Both the position numbers and the translations under genes were made by a program. DNA of 16,270 bases from Theodoxus fluviatilis. Taxonomy: Eukaryota; Mollusca; Gastropoda; Cycloneritida; Neritidae. The stretch spans positions 1 through 16,270 of the forward strand of contig JAWQFJ010026665.1 of NCBI GenBank assembly GCA_034096865.1, given 5' to 3'. The notes beneath the pieces are model-generated. The model ran no database searches. It saw only the letters and a list, made by a program, of their open reading frames with translations, and was not told the origin of the DNA. Below, one piece after another: positions 9,557-16,270 of the stretch. How positions within the stretch are numbered: the first letter of the stretch is position 1; each line of letters begins with the position of its first letter.

Positions 9557-10438
9557 TATGTAACCTGATGCTAAATCGGACGGTATACCAATTATCTGTA
9601 GACACCCATGTCGATGGCCTGCGAATGACCTCTGAAGCGCACAGTTTCCATGGTTTCAACAACAATAAGTTAACGATCGGGGACATTACGAGCATATCTG
9701 TGAGCGTTCACGAGAAAACAGTGCTAAAGTAAGAAAAATGACAACATGCGCTTTTTCAACCACAAATTAATTTAGTTTTTTTTAGTACCAATTCCAAGAA
9801 AGAATAACATTTAAAGCACATATTATAAATATTCAACTTTAGCGTAAAGTTATAGAAATACACACGTGACATAGCTCCTTAGCAAATTTTGCCGCACGTT
9901 TTCTTGAAACATGCTTCAACAACGTTTGTCTTGTTTTAACTTGGACGCTTACCTATCTTCCATAAAATTTCTCGATGCACGAATTTCTCGAACGCCATGC
10001 ATGGCTGCTACATCATGCTGTGACAGGTATGGGGAGAAAATTTTGCAGCATTGTCTTAGTCGTGGATCGTGGATAACCTCCGATATAATTTATATAGGAA
10101 GTTCGACCAAAAAATAAAATAAAACAAAAAGCCCCTGCATTGCACCAAGATGGAGGAAAACAGTATGTGGCCAGATGGATAGGTGTCTCTCAGAAGTGCG
10201 TTTGGAACCTTCGGATCAGATCCAGCAAATGTACACCACCCAAAACAGACAATGATCTGGAAGACTCCGGGTCATCACTGACATAAGCAGAGTTAAAATT
10301 TTTGTACAGTTGTGTACGTTTCGTATGTATGTATGTATGTACCAGAATTCTCCAAACGCAGACTCTTTCAGAAAAATGCCATACCAGCTGTACACATACA
10401 AAAGTTCATGACAGCGCGGCCGCTATCACTGCTCACTC
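9557..10438. other. Interval between the two dispersed repeat copies
   Basis: An open plus-strand frame of 71 codons covers 9517-9732 and ends with KLTIGDITSISVSVHE, which has a beta-strand-like pattern vaguely recalling lectin or LamG folds. There is no clear splice site and I do not call it a gene. A (GTAT)4 tract lies at about 10322-10340. The remainder is AT-rich and featureless. Confidence 0.3.
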
Positions 10439-10460
10439 GCAGTAGTCCGGATACAGAAGA
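10439..10460. repeat. Dispersed repeat, copy B (identical 22-bp core)
   Basis: This is the second copy of the core described at 9535-9556. Here the frame downstream is open on both strands for about 60 codons, whereas copy A has a stop in the plus-strand frame, so copy B looks the less decayed. A NotI-type GCGGCCGC lies just upstream at about 10418-10425. Confidence 0.7.
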
Positions 10461-10697
10461 CCAGTCGCCAGACACGGCAATATCGGGCACATCCACCCTG
10501 CAACGGACTCGGGGTCTTGAAGTTGAGCTGGGACTGAAAATCCATGCTTTCACGTTATGGAAGCGTGGTTAATTAACAGATCGTCTAGTCGTTCTGCCGT
10601 GAGTGCTTTTACCATTAATTAATCAAAATCGCTGTATGCTGTCCTCAGCTGTGTAGTAGAACTAGAAGGATCTGCATACTGTCAAGTCTAACTGGTG

Positions 10698-10704
10698 ATG
10701 GCGG

Positions 10705-10738
<34 letters not shown>

Positions 10739-10862
10739 AGTGTTTGACCCTGGTGCTAATAACGAAGACGGCGACGACGGTAATGATGGTGGTTATGATG
10801 GTGGTGACGACGACGACGACGACGATGACGATGACGATGACGACGACGACGACGACGACGAC

Positions 10863-10902
<40 letters not shown>

Positions 10903-10921
10903 GGAACGTTGTTGTTGTGGT

Positions 10922-10957
<36 letters not shown>

Positions 10958-11102
10958 CGACGATGGCGAAGGTGATGATGGTGATGATGATGGTGATGAA
11001 AACGACGACGATGACGATGATGACGATGATGGTAACGACGACGGGAATGATAATGGTGATAATGATGACGACGACGACGACGACGACGATGATGATAAGT
11101 GA
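10698..11102 (+). CDS. Open frame: leucine run then aspartate-rich chain (doubtful gene)
   Basis: From ATG at 10698 to TGA at 11100-11102 the frame encodes MAV, a run of about eleven leucines from (CTG)n, VFDPGANNEDG, and then an Asp-rich chain. That chain has 32 consecutive Asp codons at 10806-10901, GNVVVVV, 14 more at 10923-10964, and a Gly/Asn/Asp tail ending in Lys. The leucine run could act as a signal-peptide core, although no basic residue precedes it. Secreted Asp-rich shell-matrix proteins with signal peptides are known in molluscs (Aspein, Asprich), which makes the layout tempting. Against it, the block is a (CTG)n plus (GAY)n trinucleotide repeat in which other frames on both strands are also open, so an open frame is expected without selection. 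It is most likely a repeat artefact. Confidence 0.15.
10703..11098. repeat. Trinucleotide block (CTG)n ... (GAC/GAT)n
   Basis: About twelve CTG units (to about 10738) are followed after some 60 bp by a long GAC/GAT array (about 10760-11098). The array is interrupted by GGTGGT, GGGAACGTTGTTGTTGTGGT and GGTAAC-type changes that mostly keep the three-base register. GAC-only and GAT-only sub-blocks alternate, which indicates several separate expansions. Confidence 0.95.
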
Positions 11103-11155
11103 TAGGAAGGGTGATAGGTGATAGGAAGGGTGATAGGTGATAGGAAGGGTGATGG
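11099..11155. repeat. 19-bp tandem repeat, three copies
   Basis: The unit GTGATAGGAAGGGTGATAG occurs at 11099-11117 and 11118-11136 exactly, and at 11137-11155 with one change near its end. It directly continues the GAT array and probably grew from it. Confidence 0.95.
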
Positions 11156-11260
11156 GTGTTTGTTTGTTTGTTTTTTATTTTTATTTTTATTGGCACATGA
11201 TTGCATTGATACTTTGGAGGTGGACATGGTGTTTAGCGACCAGTCTGTTGTTGAGCTTGA

Positions 11261-11273
11261 GTCTCTCTCTGTC

Positions 11274-11371
<98 letters not shown>

Positions 11372-11383
11372 TCTCTCTCTCTC
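11261..11383. repeat. (CT)n microsatellite
   Basis: Nearly pure CT for about 120 bp, with GTCTCTCTCT units at the left and one CCCT near the right. It is only 76 bp upstream of the acceptor-like site at 11458, so it would be part of the pyrimidine-rich end of an intron if that exon is real. Confidence 0.95.
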
Positions 11384-11458
11384 ATAGTCATATAGTCAAT
11401 CAAACAATGAAGAAGTAGAGGTGTATCGGGCATCCCAATACATTGATTTTCTTTTCAG

Positions 11459-11645
11459 ATGTGACGTCCATTGTTCATATTTCTTTTCATTGGGTACAAA
11501 CGTGCACATCTATGAAGCACAAATGAAAACTAATGACTACACTTGTGTACTCAATGTCTGGGGCGTAGTCTCCGGAGTCTACTTGTTCCTCTTGGCTCCT
11601 CTGACCAGAGTGCCCGTGGTCAGTGACTGGCTGGGCGCTGATTAA
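11459..11645 (+). CDS. Candidate 3'-terminal exon with a membrane-like segment, unidentified
   Basis: A strong acceptor (TTGATTTTCTTTTCAG, ending at 11458) precedes a frame that reads CDVHCSYFFSLGTNVHIYEA and continues to TAA at 11643-11645. The last 30 residues contain a hydrophobic run, VLNVWGVVSGVYLFLLAPL, followed by TRVPVVSDWLGAD, so a C-terminal membrane segment with a short tail is possible. The exon would begin on the third base of a codon. I do not recognise the family and see no partner exon upstream, where the sequence is repeats. A plus-strand AATAAA lies far downstream at about 12385-12390. It may be a chance open frame of 62 codons beside a good-looking acceptor. Confidence 0.3.
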
Positions 11646-12720
11646 TTATGAAAAGACCGCCAAGGATGCATCCATGACTTTACGCAAGACGAGCGTTTCC
11701 TGGGCCACTTCGCAAAGTAAGTCTGAAGACTACACAGCGCCTCAGTAGCTCTATCATTGATTGTCCTCTGCCTGAGTCTCTCGTAAAGCTGCGATGAGCG
11801 CAAACTCGGACGAGTCAATGGCCTGTGGATATATTGGGCATGCAAAAACATTCAGGGGGCGAACACGGAAAAACAAATCGATTTCAGCATAAGCAGTATA
11901 GATCACCTGCGCAATCATTCACTTAGAAAGGAAGGGGGGGGGGGGGGGGGTGTTGGGGGGAGGAGGATTTAGAGGGTGGAGGGCGGAGGTCTTGGTTGAG
12001 GAGAAGGAGTTGTGTCTGGGTCTTTTCTTAGCTCTAATGTTCCCTTCCCCCATCCACCCCCACCCACCCCCCCATTTCTATCCTCCTATCTCCCCCACTC
12101 CACCCTCACCCCCTAACCCCGACCACCTCTCCAACCCCATCCTTACTTCCTGCTCCTGCTAAAATCTACTTTCAACTTTTACCTGTTTACAAATTCCACA
12201 TCTAATCAAACATCTAACTAAACCGATGTAGAAAAGGAGTCAGCGTAGAAGACATAAGAGATTGTAGGCGCCGCTAGCCTTGTCATCAAACAGGAATGTA
12301 TACCACCTTATTTGCAAGATATGTGCGTACGGTGGTTTTACTTCCTCGACCTTTTGTGTTGTGCTTGCTTTTTTTCTGGAATGAAATAAATATGTACTGG
12401 CTTTTCTTTTTACGTGGCCACACCAGTGTTGCTAAATCGTCTGGGAGAGTGTTTTGCTGTGGGATCTTGCCTTGGAGACGACAATCACAGCACGGGGAAG
12501 GCTACTACTGAACGGACTTAGTTCCCGACACGGCCCTCTGTGTTGTCGTTACGCGAGGAGCCATGTTTTCGTTGTAATGGATCCCAGTGTGAAAACACAG
12601 CCGCCTTTGCTCCGAGTGTCAAAGAAAGAAAAGTTCCACGTCGCATCGATTTGCACGAGCACCTTGGTGTGTAATAGCCGTGCTGCCCTTTATGCAATGC
12701 ATGGGAAAGTGCCCGGATAG
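11646..12720. other. Non-coding stretch with a G-run and opposing C-rich block
   Basis: A run of 17 G (11934-11950) and nearby GGGGGG (11955-11960) are followed on the same strand by a C-rich block (about 12044-12150) of CCACCC and CCCCC units. The two could pair imperfectly, and each could form G-quadruplex or i-motif structures. I find no gene; the open frames in the C-rich part are low-complexity Pro-rich artefacts. An AATAAA at about 12385-12390 is the only processing signal seen. Confidence 0.4.
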
Positions 12721-13365
12721 CAGAGTATCTGTGTTGTGCTGTGATGTGCTGTGTTGTGTTGTGTTGCGCTGTGCTGTGTCGTGCTGTGTTGTGCTCTGCT
12801 GTGTCGTGCTGTGTTGTGCTCTGCTGTGTCGTGCCGTGTTGTGCTCTGCTGTGCCGTGCTGTGCTGCGCTGTGATGTGTCGTGCCGTGTTGTGCTCTGCT
12901 GTGCCGTGCTGTGCTGCGCTGTGATGTGTCGTGCCGTGTTGTGCTCTGCTGTGCCGTGCTGTGCTGCGCTGTGATGTGTCGTGCTGTGTTGTGCTCTGCT
13001 GTGTCGTGCCGTGTTGTGCTCTGCTGTGCCGAGTTGTGCTGTGCCTTTGATGTGCTGTGCTTTGTTTTGCCATGTTGTGTTGTGCAGTACTGTGTGCTGT
13101 AATGTGTTGTGCTGTGCTGTGCCTTTATGGTGCTTTGCTGTGCGGTGCCATGTGGTGGTGGGGTGCGCTATGTTGTGCATTTGCCTTGCTACTGCCATGC
13201 TGTGCCGAGATGTTCTGTTATGTGCTGTGTTGTGTTGTATGCTGTATTGTGCTGTGCTGTAGCCGAGCTGTGCTATGCCGTGGTTAACTGTGCTGTTCTG
13301 TAATGAACTGTGCCGTGGTTTACTATGCTGTGCTTAATTTTGCTGTCCTGTGCAGAGCTGTGAGG
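12721..13365. repeat. Pentanucleotide satellite (TGTGY-type) with 25- and 50-bp nested periods
   Basis: About 640 bp consist of five-base units such as GTGCT, GTGTT, GTGCC, GTGTC, GTGAT and CTGCT. Inside it, 25-bp units at 12791-12815 and 12816-12840 differ by one base. A 50-bp unit is repeated at 12841-12890, 12891-12940 (identical) and 12941-12990 (one change). The pentamer register decays to the right of about 13040. Because five is not a multiple of three, several frames stay open (Cys/Val/Leu-rich forward, His/Ala/Thr-rich reverse); these are not genes. Confidence 0.95.
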
Positions 13366-13387
13366 TCAGCTGAGCACACAAGCTGAC
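13365..13387. repeat. 7-bp inverted repeat at the end of the satellite
   Basis: GTCAGCT (13365-13371) and AGCTGAC (13381-13387) flank a 9-nt spacer, exactly where the pentamer array gives way to unique sequence. It is short and may be chance. Confidence 0.4.
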
Positions 13388-13424
13388 TTCCAGACACCTT
13401 AACTTGGCTCTGCTCTTTCTCTGT

Positions 13425-13573
13425 CCAATCAATGTCCCGTACGCGTTCGTGACTACTTCTGGCCAATCAATTTTACATCATGTCTGATCGCACAGACTTC
13501 CCCCATGGCCGTCGCTCGCCTCATAGAAACCAACACGAACTCTTCGATCTGCAGCGGACAAGTATATTAAAGG
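13425..13573 (+). promoter_or_regulatory. Promoter-like cluster: two CCAATCAA boxes and a TATA-like element
   Basis: CCAATCAA occurs at 13425-13432 and again at 13463-13470, 38 bp apart and in the same orientation. TATATTAAAGG follows at 13563-13573, about 95 bp downstream. Two NF-Y-type boxes upstream of a TATA element in this order is a classic RNA polymerase II core layout. The first ATG after it (13590) opens a 50-codon frame, MRALLRLETATEDYDEASII and then prolines, that ends at about 13742 in C-rich sequence. What would be transcribed is unclear, so this may be a chance cluster. Confidence 0.35.
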
Positions 13574-13649
13574 AACGGCGGATGTCCACATGAGGGCTTT
13601 GCTGAGACTGGAAACTGCAACTGAGGACTACGATGAGGCCTCTATTATA

Positions 13650-13974
13650 CTCCCACCCCCACCCCCACCCCCCACCCCCCCTCCTCCTCCCAATACCTCA
13701 GGTCTTTTCACCCACTCCACCCCACCTCACCTCCTTGTCTAACTTCGCCACTCGCCTTCAGCTTCACATCCCCATCCCAACCGCTCTCCCCCATACCCCC
13801 ATTCCCTTACTCCACACACTATCCCCCAACTCCACCCCCCGACCCCATTCTACCGCTTTCCACTGTTAAACCCCACAACTCGCCTTCACCCCATCCCCAT
13901 TCCCACCCCTCCCTACCTCTCCACCCCCTACCCAATGCCCACTACACACTCAAACACACACACACGCGCGCACA

Positions 13975-14005
<31 letters not shown>

Positions 14006-14290
14006 CATCACCACTACCTCCCCCCCCCCCCCCCCCCCCCCACCCCCCCCCCCCCCCCCTCCCCCCCCACCCCCCCCCCCCCCCCGCCCCCTGACCCTTC
14101 CTCCATCCCCTTATTTCAATCCACTAACCCACCCCTATCCCACCCACAGCTCTCTCCTCTCTCCACTCCGAATCCAATGTCCAGAGCCACCGTTCGCCGT
14201 CACCTTCACCCCCCACCCCCCATCCCGACCTTCGCCCCCCCCCCACCCCCACCCCCACCCCCCCACCCCCATTCCCCACCTTCGTTGTTC
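13650..14290. repeat. C-rich low-complexity block with poly-C runs and (AC)n
   Basis: The plus strand is dominated by C with CCACCC, CCCCAC and CCTCC units. An (AC)n stretch covers about 13961-14007. Poly-C runs of 22 (14020-14041), 17 (14043-14059), 8 (14061-14068) and 16 (14070-14085) are separated by single bases. The minus strand is correspondingly G-run-rich and could form G-quadruplexes. Such runs are also prone to assembly error. The Pro-rich frames are artefacts. Confidence 0.9.
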
Positions 14291-14716
14291 TTCAGCCCAC
14301 ATCTTTTGTGCATAGAGCCAAACCCACCACAAGCAACAGTGATGTCAGCAGTCTCTCAAGGCAGAATGGCGGTTCTGAGTTCTTCTCCTCGGACTCCCAA
14401 TCGATCAAGGAGCTTACCCCGCCCACAGCCAGCTGTTTGATGTCTAACTGCCAGGAAACAGGATTGTGCATGAATGCATAGGTGAACATCGATTGATGCA
14501 CCTGTTGGTTAAACGTCTTTACGTGCCAACAAGAATGAAAGTTGTGATGTCTGTGGGATCTTCCCAGAAATCCATGGTGTTTAGTTTATGCCAGGAAACA
14601 GCAAAGGATGATGCGACGGAAAAGCTCTGTGAATATTTCATCAAGTACGTATTTCCGTGTCTGAAAAATTTAATTGAAGGCACGTGTACCCGAACTTAAA
14701 GAACACGCACGTATGC
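14291..14716. other. Non-coding unique sequence
   Basis: About 425 bp without a convincing exon. TGCCAGGAAACAG or a close form occurs at about 14449 and 14589, and again at about 15419 (TGCCAGGAAACGG), which may mark a dispersed element. The plus-strand frame from 14466 has no recognisable domain. Confidence 0.35.
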
Positions 14717-14855
<139 letters not shown>

Positions 14856-14971
14856 ATGCTTACACGCATATGAACGTAAAAACACACAGAATGTATGCAG
14901 ACAACTTGTAAAGTGCAGAGTGCCTAAAACGACAATGTATATATGGAAGAAGCATGTTATTACAACAAAAA

Positions 14972-15209
14972 TCACCACCACCAACACCACCATCACCACC
15001 AACACAACCACCACCACCAACACCACCACCACCACCAACACAACCACCACCACCACCACCAACACAACCACCACCAACACAACCACCACCACTAACACCA
15101 CCAACACAACCACCACCACCAACACAACCACCACCACCAATACAACCACCACCACCAACACCACCAACACCACCACCACCACCACCACCACCACCTCCTC
15201 CACCACCAC
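14972..15209. repeat. (CCA/CAA)n trinucleotide array
   Basis: CCA units interspersed with ACA and AAC run for about 240 bp. Blocks of the type AACACAACCACCACC recur, giving higher-order periods of about 15-30 bp. Thr-rich and Pro-rich plus-strand frames and Gly/Val-rich minus-strand frames are repeat artefacts. Confidence 0.95.
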
Positions 15210-15943
15210 ATATATAAGAAGAATATTGCGAGGAGAAGTTCAATCTCTCAAAATTGTGACTTTTCTGTGCAGTTCTACGCCAAACACCCACTACACCTCC
15301 ATCTGGAAAACCCCATTCCTCCCACCCAACTCTTTGCCATTGATCAGGTACGGACTTGAGATGGAGTTGCATTACGTATTGATGATGAACGTAATGAACC
15401 CCAGGACCCTTCGATCTGTGCCAGGAAACGGTAGTGCCAAGACAGGTGATCCACGCGGTCAAGTGCGCAGCCAGTAGCTCAGCTAGCTTGAACAACGTGA
15501 TCAGAACCTGGGGCTGCCCGAAAACCTCTTGTGTGTAACCGTGGGGCTCGAACTAGATGGAACTGCTCGAGTATGAAATCGCCTGTCCGAGCGAGTTGGA
15601 GCATGTAAACCCAAAGATTTAGGCTGGCACTGTTTGTATGGAAGCAGCGGTTCAAGATTCCTACGACGCAGATGCTTCGTCGAAGAACGGTTGCCTGTCA
15701 TCCTGGTACAAAAAGGGGGGCGACAGTAGATGTAAATAAACAAACCTGACGTCATTCATTTAACACTCCACACATGAATAACTTTCGTGAAAAATGTTAA
15801 CAAAAGAATGACGTTGTCGTTCGAACTGTACTGTATCACGTTTTACACAAAGTAAAAATTAGCAAGTTGAGAATTGTGGTCATACCTTCGAAGATCTCTA
15901 CAGAAAAATCACTATGCTTACTTGGTCTTTACTACAACAGGTT

Positions 15944-15948
<5 letters not shown>
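15210..15948. other. Mostly non-coding, with one small exon candidate
   Basis: The only coding hint is the 75-nt stretch between an acceptor and a donor at 15273-15347, described separately. A GTAGCTCAGCTAGC motif at about 15473-15487 and GGGCTCGAACTAG at about 15543-15555 loosely recall tRNA-type promoter boxes, but no cloverleaf can be drawn. The rest shows nothing I can name. Confidence 0.3.
15273..15347 (+). CDS. Candidate 75-nt exon, unidentified
   Basis: TGACTTTTCTGTGCAG (ending 15272) is a fair acceptor, and GATCAG followed by GTACGG (15348 on) is a possible donor. The 75 nt between are open in one phase-0 frame, FYAKHPLHLHLENPIPPTQL and five more residues. The short length makes this weak, and no neighbouring exon can be tied to it. 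Confidence 0.15.
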
Positions 15949-16019
<71 letters not shown>

Positions 16020-16030
16020 CGAGTGTGTGA

Positions 16031-16060
<30 letters not shown>
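15949..16060. repeat. (GT)n-(GC)5-(GT)n microsatellite
   Basis: (GT)n at 15949-16010 is followed by five GC units (16011-16020), GAGTGTGTGAAT and a second (GT)n to 16060. It is alternating purine-pyrimidine almost throughout and a Z-DNA candidate. Confidence 0.95.
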
Positions 16061-16062
<2 letters not shown>

Positions 16063-16152
16063 TATGTTTTCGTTGGTTACTGAACTACTGCTTTCATCCA
16101 AATTTCATATTCACAGTTCAAGAGTCTGTATCTTTTCAGTGTACTCTTGCTG

Positions 16153-16158
16153 AATAAA
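16153..16158 (+). terminator. Candidate poly(A) signal (AATAAA)
   Basis: A canonical AATAAA on the plus strand is followed within about 40 nt by T- and GT-rich sequence (TTCTTGTGTCG), the usual surroundings of a cleavage site. Which transcript it would serve is not evident; the plus-strand exon candidates at 11459 and 15273 are far away. Confidence 0.3.
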
Positions 16159-16270
16159 TTAAGTCCTTCTGGCTCTGTTCTTGTGTCGTACTGACTGGTC
16201 TTCTTAGCTGGATCAATGTGGAATGCTGAAATTGTCGTGCGGTGATGCCATGAGAAATAGCATTCACAGG

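Noticed and set aside
10744..11227. Met/Thr-, His/Arg- and Ser/Pro-rich frames over the GAY array
   Set aside because: They are shifted or reverse readings of the trinucleotide repeat. Only the Leu/Asp frame has a layout worth testing.
12518..13303. Cys/Val-rich forward and His/Ala/Thr-rich reverse frames up to 226 codons
   Set aside because: The five-base repeat register leaves several frames on both strands open at once, so openness is not evidence of coding.
15473..15560. Possible tRNA or tRNA-derived SINE head
   Set aside because: Motifs only loosely resemble A and B boxes and no cloverleaf or acceptor stem can be formed.

Overview
The window looks like metazoan nuclear DNA, and most likely lophotrochozoan, for example a marine gastropod mollusc. 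That assignment is an inference. It rests on one kinase gene that is very close to vertebrate DYRK2 but clearly diverged, and on the extreme density of long (GA)n, (CT)n, (GT)n, (GAY)n, (CCA)n and poly-C tracts. There is no bacterial-style gene packing, no operon and no CRISPR.

Only one protein-coding gene can be called with confidence: a DYRK2-family dual-specificity kinase on the minus strand (5180-6862, 560 residues). It lies in a single uninterrupted reading frame with every catalytic motif intact. Upstream of it, reading right to left, are a short leader with at least two upstream ORFs (6941-6992) and a CpG-containing, non-repetitive stretch with two CRE-like sites and a CACGTG E-box (7095-7134), which is the best promoter candidate. 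Downstream, 2762-5179 is AT-rich and probably holds the 3'UTR; minus-strand poly(A) hexamers lie at 4352-4357 and 3844-3849.

The rest is intergenic or intronic. From left to right it holds: a tetranucleotide repeat (1-63); a weak Cys-rich exon candidate (543-758, minus); a perfect 14-bp inverted repeat (906-964); a GC-rich hairpin cluster (about 1240-1375); a 750-bp composite microsatellite (2005-2761); Z-DNA-type and purine/pyrimidine tracts (7534-8251); a 50-bp-period duplication (8583-8678); two copies of a dispersed repeat (around 9535 and 10439); a leucine-then-aspartate trinucleotide block with an open frame (10698-11102); a 19-bp tandem repeat (11099-11155); a (CT)n tract; a terminal-exon candidate with a possible membrane segment (11459-11645, plus); a pentanucleotide satellite with nested 25- and 50-bp periods (12721-13365); a CCAAT/CCAAT/TATA promoter-like cluster (13425-13573); a 640-bp C-rich block; more composite microsatellites; and a poly(A) signal near the right end.

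Most long open frames in the window, such as the Arg-Glu, Ser-Leu, Thr-His, Cys-Val and Pro-rich ones, are artefacts of simple repeats and are not reported as genes. I found no convincing evidence of a new multi-gene system. The observations most worth a second look are the leucine/aspartate frame, the nested pentamer satellite, the shared dispersed-repeat pair, the uORF leader of DYRK2 and the CCAAT/TATA cluster.
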